Of a stretch of DNA of 64,000 nt, positions 34,728-44,086 are shown one piece after another (the stretch's first letter is position 1; each line of letters begins with the position of its first letter). Source of the stretch: Bradyrhizobium sp. 164 (GTDB taxonomy: Bacteria; Pseudomonadota; Alphaproteobacteria; Rhizobiales; Xanthobacteraceae). The position numbers and the translations under genes are program-made. The notes under the pieces are model-generated. The model was given only the letters and a program-made list of their open reading frames with translations, was not told the origin of the DNA and did not search any database. Location of the stretch: NCBI RefSeq assembly GCF_023073715.1, contig NZ_JADPKA010000104.1:62001-126000 (forward strand). Direction: 5' to 3'.

Positions 34728-36995
34728 ATGAGCTTCCGCCGCGACACTCTGACAAAGCCGATCTTCACTCTCGCGCGCGGCGTGCTGCCGGCGATTTCCG
34801 ATACCGAGCGCGAGGCGCTGGAGGCCGGTGACGTCTGGTGGGACGCCGATCTCTTCACCGGCAATCCCGATTGGTCGAAGCTGCTGAAGGTCCCGCAGGC
34901 AACGCTGACCGCGGAGGAACAGGCTTTCCTCAACGGCCCCGTCGACGAGCTCTGCGCCATGCTCGACGAGTGGAAGATCTTCTGGGAATGGCGCGACCTG
35001 CCGCAGGACGTCTGGCACTTCGTCAAGCGCGAAAAGTTCTTCGGCATGATCATTCCGAAGGAATTCGGTGGGCTCGGCTTTTCGCCGTATGCGCATTCCG
35101 AAGTCGTGCGAAAAATCTCGACCCGTTCGATCGCGGCCGCCGTCACGGTGATGGTGCCGAACTCGCTCGGCCCCGGCGAGCTCTTGATGCGCTTCGGCAC
35201 CAAGGAGCAGCAGCAGCGCTGGCTGCCGCGCCTCGCCGATGGTCGCGACATTCCCTGCTTCGGCCTCACCAGCCCGGAGGCCGGCTCCGATGCCGCCTCG
35301 ATGGTCGACACCGGCATCATCTGCAAGGGGGAGTTCGAGGACCGCGAGGTGATCGGCCTTCGTCTCAACTGGCACAAGCGCTACATCACGCTCGGCCCCG
35401 TCGCGACGTTGCTCGGTCTCGCCTTCAAGGCCTATGATCTCGATCACCTCGTCGGCGATCAGGAAGAGCTCGGAATCACGGTGGCGCTGATCCCGACTAA
35501 TCTGCCCGGCGTCGAGATCGGTCACCGCCATCTGCCGTCGATGCAAGTGTTCCAGAATGGCCCGAACCGGGGCCGCGACGTCTTCATCCCGCTCGACTAC
35601 GTCATCGGCGGCGAAGCTCGGCTGGGGCAGGGCTGGAAGATGCTGATGACCGCGCTCGCCGCCGGGCGCGGCATCTCGCTGCCGTCGCTGTCGGCCGCCG
35701 GCGCCGCCTTTGCGGCGCGCACCACCGGTGCCTATGCTCGCATCCGCGAGCAGTTCGGCATCTCCATCTCCAAGTTCGAGGGCGTCGAGGAGCCGCTCGC
35801 GCGCATCGTCGCGACCGCCTATCAGCTCGATGCGGCGCGGCGGCTGACCTGCGCGGCGCTCAATGCCGGCATTCATCCTGCCGTCATCTCCGGCATCATG
35901 AAGCTGCATGCGACCGAACGCATGCGCACTGCGATCGACGACGCCATGGACATCCACGGCGGCAAGGCCGTGATCGATGGTCCGCAGAACTATCTCGGCA
36001 ATCTGCATCGCGCCGTGCCGGTCGGCATCACGGTCGAGGGCGCCAACATTCTCACGCGCAATCTCATCGTGTTCGGGCAGGGCGCCATCCGCGCCCATCC
36101 CTATCTGCTCGGCGAGATGAATGCGCTCGCCGACACCGACCGCGAGCGCGGCCTCGCCGCGTTCGACAAGGCTTTCTGGAAGCACGTCGGCCACAGCTTC
36201 CGCACACTGCTTCGCGCCTTTGGCCGAAGCTGGACGTTCGGCGCCTTCGCACCGGCGCCTGATGCGGGCGATGCCACGCCATTCTATCGCCAGCTCTCGC
36301 GCTACTCTGCCGCCTTCGCGCTCTGCGCCGATCTGGCGCTGCTGACGCTCGGCGGCGCGCTCAAGCGCAAGGAGATGCTGTCGGCGCGGTTCGGCGACAT
36401 TCTGTCCGAGCTGTATCTGCTCTCGGCCGCGCTGAAGCGCTGGCAGGACGAGGGCCGTCAGAAGGAGGATTTCGCCGCGCTGGAATGGTGCATGGCGACG
36501 GGCTTCCGAACCATCGAGAACCGGCTCGCGGAAATTCTGGCCAATCTGCCGAACCGCTTCGTCGCAGCCTTCCTCAAGCTCGTGGTCCAGCCGTTCGGCG
36601 CACGCGTGCTCGGCCCGTCGGACCGCGTCGTCCATCAATGCGCAAGCCTCGTCCTGGAGCCGTCGGCGGCGCGCGAGCGTCTCACGCCCGATCTCGCCCA
36701 TGTCGACGACGACGGCGGCTTTGCCCGGCTTGAGCGCGCGTTCAAGCTCGCTGCAGAAACCGATGCGATCGCTAGGCGCGTGCGCGCCGCGCAGGTCCGC
36801 GACTGGAAGGACGCGGTCGCCAAGGGTGTGATCACGCAAGCCGAGGGCGAGCAGCTCGCCGCGGCCCGCGAAGCCGTCAACGAAGTGATCGAGGTCGATG
36901 ACTTTGCGCCTGAGGCGCTGTCACCGATTTACAAGAAATCCGGCGACGTGCATCAGTTCTTCCAGGAACTCGGTGAACAGAGGGCGGCGAGCTGA
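34728..36995 (+). CDS. fadE: Acyl-CoA dehydrogenase, long FadE-type
   Basis: The 755-residue protein catalyses the first step of beta-oxidation, FAD-dependent desaturation of acyl-CoA. Recognisable parts are FFGMIIPKEFGGLGFSPYAHSEV, CFGLTSPEAGSDAA, the C-terminal flavoprotein domain with DIHGGKAVIDGPQNYLGNL, and an extension of about 250 residues typical of the E. coli FadE group, not of ordinary 380-residue enzymes. The ATG at 34728 has GAGG six bases upstream. It heads a four-gene operon and its TGA overlaps the thiolase ATG by one base. Confidence 0.9.
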   Translation: MSFRRDTLTKPIFTLARGVLPAISDTEREALEAGDVWWDADLFTGNPDWSKLLKVPQATLTAEEQAFLNGPVDELCAMLDEWKIFWEWRDLPQDVWHFVKREKFFGMIIPKEFGGLGFSPYAHSEVVRKISTRSIAAAVTVMVPNSLGPGELLMRFGTKEQQQRWLPRLADGRDIPCFGLTSPEAGSDAASMVDTGIICKGEFEDREVIGLRLNWHKRYITLGPVATLLGLAFKAYDLDHLVGDQEELGITVALIPTNLPGVEIGHRHLPSMQVFQNGPNRGRDVFIPLDYVIGGEARLGQGWKMLMTALAAGRGISLPSLSAAGAAFAARTTGAYARIREQFGISISKFEGVEEPLARIVATAYQLDAARRLTCAALNAGIHPAVISGIMKLHATERMRTAIDDAMDIHGGKAVIDGPQNYLGNLHRAVPVGITVEGANILTRNLIVFGQGAIRAHPYLLGEMNALADTDRERGLAAFDKAFWKHVGHSFRTLLRAFGRSWTFGAFAPAPDAGDATPFYRQLSRYSAAFALCADLALLTLGGALKRKEMLSARFGDILSELYLLSAALKRWQDEGRQKEDFAALEWCMATGFRTIENRLAEILANLPNRFVAAFLKLVVQPFGARVLGPSDRVVHQCASLVLEPSAARERLTPDLAHVDDDGGFARLERAFKLAAETDAIARRVRAAQVRDWKDAVAKGVITQAEGEQLAAAREAVNEVIEVDDFAPEALSPIYKKSGDVHQFFQELGEQRAAS

Positions 36996-38278
36996 TGGCA
37001 CGACCGGTTTTCATCATCGACGGCAGTCGGACGCCGTTTCTGAAGGCGCGCTCGGGCCCCGGCCCGTTCACGCCGGTGGATCTCGCTGTGCAATGCGGCC
37101 GACCGCTGCTGGCGCGCCAGCCGTTCGCCCCGACTGACTTCGACCAGGTCATCCTCGGCTGCGTCAACGTGATCGCGGACGAGATGAACCCCGCCCGTGT
37201 CGCCGCGCTGCGGCTCGGCATGGGCGAGGACATGGTTGCCTTCACGGTACAGATCAATTGCGGCTCCGGGATGCAGTCGATCGACACTGCCTATCGCTAC
37301 ATCCGCGAAGGCCATGCCGACATGATCCTGGCCGGTGGAACCGAGGCGCTGAGCCACGCGCCGCTGGTCTGGCCGAATTCCGGCGTGCGCTGGTTCGCCG
37401 GGCTCGCCACCGCCAAGGGCGTTGCCGCGAAGCTCGCCGCAGCCTTCAAGCTGCGCCCAAGCTATCTCAAGCCGGTCATCGGCCTCGAGCGCGGACTGAC
37501 CGATCCCGTCACCGATTTGAACATGGGCCAGACCGCCGAGGTCGTCGGTCATCTCTTTGGCATCACGCGCGCGCAGTCTGATGCCTACGCGGCCGAGAGC
37601 CATCGCCGCCTTGCGCATGCGCAGGCCGAAGGTTTTCTGAAGGGCGAGGTTGAGACCGCGTTCTCCCGGGATGGCAAGTTCTTCGACCATGACGACGGCG
37701 TACGCCCGGACTCGACGGCCGAGACGCTTGCAAAGCTCCGGCCGGTGTTCGAGCGCCCCTGGGGACAGGTGACCGCCGGCAATTCCTCGCAGATCACCGA
37801 TGGCGCCTCCTGGGTGATCCTGGCCTCCGACGCCGCGGTCGCCAAGCATAAGCTCACCCCTAAAGCTGTCATCGTCGACAGCAATTGGGCCGCGCTCGAT
37901 CCTAGCATCATGGGGCTCGGCCCGGTGATCTCGGCGACGCCGCTGCTCCAGCGCAACGGCCTCAGCATCAACGACGTCGAGACCTGGGAATTGAACGAGG
38001 CTTTCGCCACGCAGGTGCTCGGCTGTCTCGCCGCCTGGAACGACGATAAATTCTGTCGCGAGATTTTGGGCCTCGACGGCGCAGCCGGCGAGATCGCCCG
38101 CGAAAGACTAAACGTCGACGGTGGCGCGATCTCGCTCGGTCATCCCGTCGGCACCTCCGGCAACCGGATCGTGCTGCATCTCGTCAACGCCATGAAGCGG
38201 CTTGGCACGCGGCGCGGCGTTGCCACCGAATGCATCGGCGGCGGGCTCGGCGGCGCCATGCTGATCGAGGCGCTGTGA
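36995..38278 (+). CDS. Acetyl-CoA acyltransferase (beta-oxidation thiolase)
   Basis: The 427-residue thiolase has the nucleophile Cys89 in QINCGSGMQSID, the base His in GHPVGTSGNR and the second Cys in ECIGGGLGGAM. It releases acetyl-CoA in the last step of fatty-acid oxidation. Its length and WELNEAFATQVLG motif fit the FadI group of the multienzyme complex. It overlaps fadE by one base and is followed two bases later by the hydratase/dehydrogenase fusion. Confidence 0.92.
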   Translation: MARPVFIIDGSRTPFLKARSGPGPFTPVDLAVQCGRPLLARQPFAPTDFDQVILGCVNVIADEMNPARVAALRLGMGEDMVAFTVQINCGSGMQSIDTAYRYIREGHADMILAGGTEALSHAPLVWPNSGVRWFAGLATAKGVAAKLAAAFKLRPSYLKPVIGLERGLTDPVTDLNMGQTAEVVGHLFGITRAQSDAYAAESHRRLAHAQAEGFLKGEVETAFSRDGKFFDHDDGVRPDSTAETLAKLRPVFERPWGQVTAGNSSQITDGASWVILASDAAVAKHKLTPKAVIVDSNWAALDPSIMGLGPVISATPLLQRNGLSINDVETWELNEAFATQVLGCLAAWNDDKFCREILGLDGAAGEIARERLNVDGGAISLGHPVGTSGNRIVLHLVNAMKRLGTRRGVATECIGGGLGGAMLIEAL

Positions 38279-38280
38279 CC

Positions 38281-40377
38281 ATGGATTCCAAGATCATGAC
38301 CGCGCTTGGCGACCGCGTGCTGGAGCTCGGGCCCAAGCCTGGGACAGACAGTCCCTACAAGCACTTCAAGCTGACGCGCGATGCCGATGGTGTCGCCTGG
38401 CTGCTGTTCGACCGCGCCGAGGCGAGCGCCAACACGCTGTCCTCGGATGTGATGGAGGAGTTCGATGCCGTGCTTGCGGCGATCGAGACCGAGCGTCCCG
38501 CCGGCCTCGTGATCCGCTCGGCAAAGCCGTCCGGCTTCATTGCCGGCGCCGACGTCAACGAATTTCGCGGCGCGTCCGATCCTGAGATGGTGGAGACACG
38601 CATCCGGTCCGCGCATGCCGTAATCGATCACCTGGAAGCCTTGAGGTTGCCGACGGTGGCGGTCATCCACGGCTTCTGCCTCGGCGGCGGGCTCGAGGTC
38701 GCGCTCGCCTGTCAGGCGCGCATCGCCATCGAGGGGGCGCGCTTCGGCTTCCCGGAGGTGATGCTCGGCCTTCATCCAGGCCTCGGCGGCACCGCGCGCT
38801 TCACCGCGCTGGTCAATCCGATCCAGTCGATGGCCCTGATGCTGACCGGCCGCACCATCGATGCGCGCCGCGCCAGATCGCTCGGCCTCGTCGACACCGT
38901 CACGCAGGAGCGCCACGTCCACAATGCCGTGAAGGATGCGCTGTTCGGACGTCTGAAGCGGGCGCGGCCGGGCTTGCTGGTTCGCGCGGCGAATGTCGGC
39001 CTCGTGCGCGGGCTGCTCGCCAGACGCATGCGCTCGCAGGCGGCGAAGGCGGCATCTCGTGAGCATTATCCGGCGCCCTACGCGCTGATCGATCTCTGGG
39101 AGACCCACGGCGGCAGCAAGGCCTCGATGCTGAAAGCCGAACAGGGCTCGTTCGCCAAGCTGATGGTGACGCCGACCGCGCAGAACCTGATCCGGGTCTT
39201 CTTCCTGCGCGAGCAGATGAAGAAGGCGGCGGGCAGCGGCAATGCCGTCAAGCATGTGCATGTCATCGGCGCCGGCGCCATGGGCGGTGACATCGCGGCC
39301 TGGTGCGCGGGCCAGGGGATGCGCGTCTCGCTGGCCGACATGAAGCCGGAGCCGATCGCCGGCGCGGCGAAGCGCGCGGCCGAACTCTACGGCAAGATCA
39401 TTCGCAAGCCGACCGACGTGCGCGACGCACTCGATCGCCTCATTCCCGACATGGACGGAGAAGGCGTACGCAACGCCGATCTCATCATCGAGGCCGTGCC
39501 GGAGAAGCTCGAGCTGAAGCAGAAGGTCTATGCCGGCCTCGAGCCGCGGATGAAGCCCGGCGCGATCCTTGCGACCAACACGTCGAGCATTCCGCTACAG
39601 GACTTGCGAACAACGCTGGCGCGGCCGGATCGGCTGGTCGGCCTGCATTTCTTCAATCCGGTGTCGCGGCTGCAACTGGTCGAGGTCGTCAGCCATGACG
39701 GCAACGACCCGCAAGTGCTGAAAGAGGCGCTCGCCTTCGTCGGCGCGATTGACCGCCTGCCGCTGCCCGTGAAGAGCTCGCCCGGCTTCCTCGTCAATCG
39801 CGCGCTGACGCCGTACATGCTGGAAGCCATGGTGATGCTGGACGAGAAGATCGACCAACGCCTGATCGACGCCGCGGCCGAGCAGTTCGGCATGCCGATG
39901 GGACCGATCGAGCTGGCCGACCAGGTCGGGCTCGACATCTGTCTCGATGTCGGCGACATGCTGCGCACCAAGTTCGGCGATCTGCTGCCGCCGACGCCGG
40001 CCTGGCTGCGCGAGAAGGTCGCCAAGGGTGAGCTCGGCCGCAAGACCGGCAAGGGCTTTTATGTCTGGAAGGAGGGCGAGGCGGAGAAGGCACAGCTTCC
40101 CGAGACCGGTCCGCGCGTCACCGACCAGATGATCGACCGCCTGGTGCTGCCGATGTCCAACGTCTGCGTCGCCGCGCTGCGCGAAGGCGTCGTCGACGAC
40201 GCCGACGCGGTCGACGGCGCCCTCATCTTCGGCACCGGCTATGCACCGTTCCGTGGCGGTCCGTTGAACTATGCGCGCACGCGCGGCGTGGAAAATGTCG
40301 TATCCAGCTTGCGCGCACTGGCCGAGCGATTCGGCGAGCGCTTTGCGCCCGATCCGGGGTGGAACAGTTTCAAGTGA
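38281..40377 (+). CDS. Enoyl-CoA hydratase / 3-hydroxyacyl-CoA dehydrogenase fusion (FadB/FadJ-type)
   Basis: The 698-residue bifunctional alpha-subunit has a crotonase domain (residues about 25-230) with GFCLGGGLEVALAC and FGFPEVMLGLHPGLGG, each carrying a catalytic Glu. A linker follows, then an NAD-binding domain (HVIGAGAMGGDIA, about 325) with GLHFFNPVSRLQLVEVV holding the catalytic His, and the C-terminal dehydrogenase domains (GKGFYVW, FRGGPLNYA). It hydrates enoyl-CoA and oxidises the hydroxyacyl-CoA. It pairs with the adjacent thiolase. Confidence 0.93.
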   Translation: MDSKIMTALGDRVLELGPKPGTDSPYKHFKLTRDADGVAWLLFDRAEASANTLSSDVMEEFDAVLAAIETERPAGLVIRSAKPSGFIAGADVNEFRGASDPEMVETRIRSAHAVIDHLEALRLPTVAVIHGFCLGGGLEVALACQARIAIEGARFGFPEVMLGLHPGLGGTARFTALVNPIQSMALMLTGRTIDARRARSLGLVDTVTQERHVHNAVKDALFGRLKRARPGLLVRAANVGLVRGLLARRMRSQAAKAASREHYPAPYALIDLWETHGGSKASMLKAEQGSFAKLMVTPTAQNLIRVFFLREQMKKAAGSGNAVKHVHVIGAGAMGGDIAAWCAGQGMRVSLADMKPEPIAGAAKRAAELYGKIIRKPTDVRDALDRLIPDMDGEGVRNADLIIEAVPEKLELKQKVYAGLEPRMKPGAILATNTSSIPLQDLRTTLARPDRLVGLHFFNPVSRLQLVEVVSHDGNDPQVLKEALAFVGAIDRLPLPVKSSPGFLVNRALTPYMLEAMVMLDEKIDQRLIDAAAEQFGMPMGPIELADQVGLDICLDVGDMLRTKFGDLLPPTPAWLREKVAKGELGRKTGKGFYVWKEGEAEKAQLPETGPRVTDQMIDRLVLPMSNVCVAALREGVVDDADAVDGALIFGTGYAPFRGGPLNYARTRGVENVVSSLRALAERFGERFAPDPGWNSFK

Positions 40378-40384
40378 GAGAGAT

Positions 40385-40795
40385 ATGAGTGAACACGCCG
40401 CCACCGGACCGCGCGGGGATCTCTGTATTCGTACTCTGGCGATGCCCGCCGACACCAACGCGAATGGCGACATCTTCGGCGGCTGGCTGCTCAGCCAGAT
40501 GGATGTGGGCGGCGGCGTGTTCGCCTCGAAAGTCGCGAAGTCGCGCACGGTGACCGTCGCGATCGAAGCGATGAATTTTCGCAAAGCGGTCTATGTCGGT
40601 GATCTCGTATCCGTCTACGCCAATCTCGTACGGGTGGGTCGTACCTCGCTCACCGTGCATCTGGAAGCCTGGGCGCTGCGGCGCGGTGAGGAGCATCCGT
40701 TCCTCGTCACCGATGGCAACTTTACCTACGTCTCGATCGACGAGCACGGCCGCCCGCAGGCGGTTCGCGCGACCGACACGACGATCGCGACGTAA
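40385..40795 (+). CDS. Acyl-CoA thioesterase, YciA-type hotdog fold
   Basis: The 136-residue protein carries the YciA signature ADTNANGDIFGGWLLSQMDVGGGVFAS, where the Asn/Asp pair is at the active site, and then VTVAIEAMNFRKAVYVGDLVSVYA. It hydrolyses acyl-CoA to free acid and CoA. It starts seven bases after the FadB-type gene and so belongs to the same operon, where it could relieve CoA trapping. Confidence 0.92.
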   Translation: MSEHAATGPRGDLCIRTLAMPADTNANGDIFGGWLLSQMDVGGGVFASKVAKSRTVTVAIEAMNFRKAVYVGDLVSVYANLVRVGRTSLTVHLEAWALRRGEEHPFLVTDGNFTYVSIDEHGRPQAVRATDTTIAT

Positions 40796-40962
40796 TCGCG
40801 CGACTCTCTGGCTCATCTCACGAAGACGTGGCAAGCACCGCAAACGCGGCGCGACTAAGTCATCGCGTCGCGTCTTCGCCAAGAACCAGTCATAAAACGG
40901 ATGAGGTCCTAGCGTACTCAATTGCGTGTCGATTCGGGGTGGAAACGGCCTCAAATGCCCGC

Positions 40963-40987
40963 GGAACCTTTGGGCAGGAATGCCGTT
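40963..40987 (+). promoter_or_regulatory. EcfG-type general stress promoter
   Basis: GGAAC (40963-40967) and CGTT (40984-40987) are spaced by exactly 16 bases. The -10 element ends 29 bases before the ATG of the small gene at 41017. Confidence 0.72.
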
Positions 40988-41016
40988 ATTTGCCCGCACT
41001 GAGGAATCCACGGGCC

Positions 41017-41208
41017 ATGCCGGACAGCTACATCATCGAAGTCAATTCGCAGACCGCAGGTATCGTCGTTCGTTCTCAGGGAGGCTACTGTTTCTTCGCC
41101 TCATCCGACCGCTTCAACCGCCTCGAAGGTCAACTCTTCCGCAATGCCCGCGAAGCCGAGCGCGCCGCGCGCAAGCTTGTGAACGGCGAGGTGAAGGAGG
41201 CGGCGTAA
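41017..41208 (+). CDS. Small conserved protein, predicted general stress gene
   Basis: The 63-residue soluble protein begins PDSYIIEVNSQTAGIVVRS and has a Cys/Phe core (GGYCFFASSDRFNRLEG) and a charged helix (NAREAERAARKLVNG). I recognise it only as a rhizobial small protein of unknown role. A perfect EcfG-type promoter precedes it. The frame is open upstream to 40828, but the promoter position makes the ATG at 41017 the sensible start. Confidence 0.72.
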   Translation: MPDSYIIEVNSQTAGIVVRSQGGYCFFASSDRFNRLEGQLFRNAREAERAARKLVNGEVKEAA

Positions 41209-41265
41209 GCGCCTGGCGCTGGTAATTTTGACGCGCGAAGCGTGGTCGGAAATTTTTACCGCCCA

Positions 41266-41435
41266 CACCGCTGCTCCTCCTTTCTCCTTGCGGGAGAAGG
41301 TGGTGCGAAGCGCCGGATCAGGATCGGCTCCGCAAACGCAGAAGTGGGAGGTTCGTTTCGTGGATGGAGACCGCTCACCCGTCTCGCCGCTCCGCCGCGA
41401 ACCACCCTCGCCCGCAAGGGGAGAGGGTTGGAACG
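41266..41435. repeat. Degenerate dispersed palindrome (TCTCCTTGCGGGAGAAGG type)
   Basis: TCCTTTCTCCTTGCGGGAGAAGGTGG is mirrored about 110 bases later by ACCACCCTCGCCCGCAAGGGGAGAGGG. It lies between convergent genes and shows no ORF of its own. Confidence 0.5.
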
Positions 41436-41438
41436 TCA

Positions 41439-41891
41439 TCACAACTTCGTCGCCGCCCGCGACAGCAGCTTCCACTCGTCGCCCTGCTTCTGCCAGTTCA
41501 TCAGGATGTGGAGGTTGGTCGATACTTTCTTCCCATCGGCCGCCATCTCCTGTTCGCCGAGCCAGTGGAAGCGCACGATCGCGGCGGGACCGACGACCTT
41601 GATGGTCGGGTCCTTGTATTCGATCGAGAGGAATTTCGACTTGCCGTCGGTCGCATTGGTGATGAAGGTCGCCTTGTCCTCGACCTTGCCGCTGGAATGG
41701 CTGTAGCTGAGCTCCTCCGCGCAGAGTGCGCCGAGCGCCTTAGGATCCGCTGCGATCTGGGCGAGGCGGAAGGCCTCCACCTTCTTCGCCACGGCCTCTT
41801 CGTCCGCTGAAGCGGCCAGTGCCGGTGCCGCGAGAGCAAGCGCGGAGACGGCGAGAGTCGATAGAGCCAAATCGCGTCGGTTGATCATCAT
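41439..41891 (-). CDS. Exported NTF2-like (DUF4440-type) protein
   Basis: The 150-residue protein has a twin-arginine-like leader (INRRDLALSTLAVSALALAAPALA, residues 3-26) and an NTF2-fold domain: VEAFRLAQIAADPKALGALCAEELSYSHSSG, KDPTIKVVG and HILMNWQKQGDEWKLLSR. Ligand or enzymatic role is unknown. The tandem ATGs at 41891/41888 follow AAGGAGGAAACG, an excellent ribosome site. Confidence 0.82.
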   Translation of the reverse strand: MMINRRDLALSTLAVSALALAAPALAASADEEAVAKKVEAFRLAQIAADPKALGALCAEELSYSHSSGKVEDKATFITNATDGKSKFLSIEYKDPTIKVVGPAAIVRFHWLGEQEMAADGKKVSTNLHILMNWQKQGDEWKLLSRAATKL

Positions 41892-42044
41892 CGTTTCCTC
41901 CTTTTTGATCTTGCCACGAGTGTTGCAGCCGCGCGCGACTTTGTCGAGTGCCGCATTGTCGTGATGTGGACGCGTCATTGCGCAATCGAGGCCGTATTGA
42001 TACGTCTTTCGCATTGATGCGCCACGCACTTGGGAAGTACGGAA

Positions 42045-42731
42045 ATGATCGAGGCCAAAAGGCAAGCGATGGGCAGGGCGTTACTGTTCGACATTGACGG
42101 GACGCTGGCCGATACGGATCCGCTTCATCGCGAAGCCTTTCACCGCGTGTTCGCCCCGCGCGGCCATGTGGTGGACGATGAGCGCTTCAAGCGCGAGCTT
42201 CAGGGCTTTTCCAATGTGTCGATCGGGGAGCGATTTCTGCCGGACGAATCGCCGGAACGGCGCCTCGCAATCCTCGGCGAGAAGGAGGCGATCTTTCGTG
42301 ATCTGGTGGCCGGGCAGATCGTGCCGATACCGGGGCTGATGGCGCTGCTCGACCGTGCGGATGCCGCCGGCATTCCCATGGTGGCCGTGACCAACGCGCC
42401 GCGCCTCAACGCCGAGCTGCTGCTCTCGGGCCTCGGCATCACCGAGCGGTTCAAGGCAATCGTGATCGGCGACGAGCTGCCGCACGGCAAGCCGCATCCG
42501 CTGCCCTATCAGGAAGGACTGCGTTTCGTCGGCGCCAGCGCAGAGGCGTCGATCGCGTTCGAGGACTCACGCTCCGGCGTGCAATCGGCCGCGGCGGCCG
42601 GCATCCCGACCATCGGCATGCGCACCACCCTCAGCCATGCAGACCTTGTTGCCGCGGGCGCGGTCGCGTCCGCGCGCGCCTACGACGATCCGGAGCTGCT
42701 CGCGCGCCTAGCCGCCGCGATGGCGTGTTGA
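42045..42731 (+). CDS. HAD-family phosphatase (beta-phosphoglucomutase/sugar phosphatase-like)
   Basis: The 228-residue protein has all HAD motifs: LLFDIDGTLADTDPLHREAF with the nucleophile Asp, VAVTNAPRLNAELLL, the Lys in LPHGKPHPLPY, and IAFEDSRSGVQSAAAAG. The cap between motifs 1 and 2 is helical, as in phosphoglycolate and sugar phosphatases. Position before glpR and the glycerol operon suggests a glycerol- or sugar-phosphate substrate, but only by context. Confidence 0.87.
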   Translation: MIEAKRQAMGRALLFDIDGTLADTDPLHREAFHRVFAPRGHVVDDERFKRELQGFSNVSIGERFLPDESPERRLAILGEKEAIFRDLVAGQIVPIPGLMALLDRADAAGIPMVAVTNAPRLNAELLLSGLGITERFKAIVIGDELPHGKPHPLPYQEGLRFVGASAEASIAFEDSRSGVQSAAAAGIPTIGMRTTLSHADLVAAGAVASARAYDDPELLARLAAAMAC

Positions 42732-42818
42732 GGCAGTCCGTTAACCGTGATCGTCTCCCGCATTGACCGAACGCGCGAACCGCCGCACCATGCATCGTTC
42801 TGATTTGAGGCTCTTGCC

Positions 42819-43667
42819 GTGACCGGACTGACCCATCGCCAAGCCGAAATCCTCAACCTCGCGCGGGCCTCAGGCCGCGTCATGGTCGAGGAACTCGCGC
42901 GCCGGTTCGAGGTGTCGGCGCAGACCATCCGCAAGGATCTCAACGATCTCTGCGAGCGGAGATCGCTGACCCGCATCCATGGCGGCGCCATCATCGCCTC
43001 GGGCGTTGAAAATCTCGCCTACGAGGCGCGCCGCTTCGTCGCCGCCGACGAGAAGAAGGCGATCGGCGCTGCTGCCGCCTCGCTGATCCCGAACGGCTGC
43101 TCGCTCTTCATCAACATCGGCACCACGACGGAGGAGGTCGCGAGCGCGCTGACCTCGCACGAGGATCTGCTCGTCATCACCAACAATCTCAACGTCGCCA
43201 TGCTGCTCTACCGCCATCCCCGCATCGAGGTGGTGGTCGCCGGCGGCACGGTGCGGCGCGCCGACGGCGCGGTGGTCGGCTCGACCGCGACGCAGCTAAT
43301 CGGCCAGTTCAAGGTCGATTACGCCATCATCGGGGCGTCCGCGATCGATGAAGAGGGCGCGCTGCTCGACTTCGACTATCGCGAGGTGCAGGTGGCGCAG
43401 GCGATCATCGCCAATGCTCGCAGCGTCATGCTGGTCGCCGATTCCACAAAGCTCCGCCGCAGCGCGCCGGTGCGGATCGCCCACATCAGCCAGATACAGA
43501 CCTTCGTCACCGACCAGGAGCTGCCCGAGCGCCTCGCCACCATCTGTCACAGCAAGGGCATCGAGGTGGTCGAAGCCATGCCGAAGGAGGCGAGGGAGAT
43601 CGATGAGACGCAGGCCGATGCGCAGGATGCCGCGCCTGAAGCAGTGCCGGTGATGCGGTTGCGCTAA
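42819..43667 (+). CDS. glpR: DeoR-family repressor GlpR
   Basis: GlpR represses glycerol catabolism and is released by glycerol-3-phosphate. The 282-residue protein starts at GTG. It has a DeoR winged helix (THRQAEILNLARASGRVMVEELARRFEVSAQTIRKDLNDL, residues about 5-45) and a sugar-phosphate-sensor domain with INIGTTTEEVASAL and DYAIIGASAIDEEGALLDFDYREV. It precedes the glycerol operon, with a toxin-antitoxin pair between. A matching inverted repeat stands before glpD (44556-44592). The end overlaps vapC by four bases. Confidence 0.9.
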   Translation: MTGLTHRQAEILNLARASGRVMVEELARRFEVSAQTIRKDLNDLCERRSLTRIHGGAIIASGVENLAYEARRFVAADEKKAIGAAAASLIPNGCSLFINIGTTTEEVASALTSHEDLLVITNNLNVAMLLYRHPRIEVVVAGGTVRRADGAVVGSTATQLIGQFKVDYAIIGASAIDEEGALLDFDYREVQVAQAIIANARSVMLVADSTKLRRSAPVRIAHISQIQTFVTDQELPERLATICHSKGIEVVEAMPKEAREIDETQADAQDAAPEAVPVMRLR

Positions 43668-44086
43668 GATTTAGGTGCGCTCCACGGGTTCAGCAGCGTC
43701 ACGCCCGTAGGTTCGAAATCTCCCACATTGCGCGTAACGACCGTTAAGCCGTGAACAAGTGCGGTCGCAGCAATAAGGGCGTCGCGTTCGGCCGGCGGGT
43801 TCGGAACATGCAGTTGCGCGCAACGCTGCGCCACGGCCGTGTCGATCGCCAGAATCCGTCCCTCGAACCGGGCCAGAATGTGATCGTTGATCCAGGCACG
43901 CAGGACGGCACCTTGCACCGCGTCTTTGCGCTCGATCAGGCGCGCACCAAGTTCAATCTCACGAATCGAGATGGCGGACATGAAAAAATTCGCCGCAGGC
44001 ACAGCATTGGCCCAGGCGAGGACATTGCGATCGGCCTTGTCCGGCCGCCTCAGTTCGGAAATGACATTGGTGTCCAGCAGAAACAT
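43664..44086 (-). CDS. vapC: PIN-domain ribonuclease toxin VapC
   Basis: The 140-residue toxin has the PIN-domain acidic residues: Asp5 in LLDTNVISE, Glu in ISIREIELG, Asp in AERDALIAATAL, and Asp in TRNVGDF. VapC proteins cleave tRNA or rRNA when not bound by their antitoxin. Its start overlaps the end of the antitoxin gene by one base. It lies convergent to glpR inside the glycerol locus, suggesting insertion of a mobile toxin-antitoxin cassette. Confidence 0.92.
   Translation of the reverse strand: MFLLDTNVISELRRPDKADRNVLAWANAVPAANFFMSAISIREIELGARLIERKDAVQGAVLRAWINDHILARFEGRILAIDTAVAQRCAQLHVPNPPAERDALIAATALVHGLTVVTRNVGDFEPTGVTLLNPWSAPKS

Noticed and set aside
34722..36839. 705-residue minus-strand reading frame
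   Set aside because: It is the antisense of fadE. Its Arg/His/Asp-rich composition is typical of GC-rich shadows and it has no recognisable domain.
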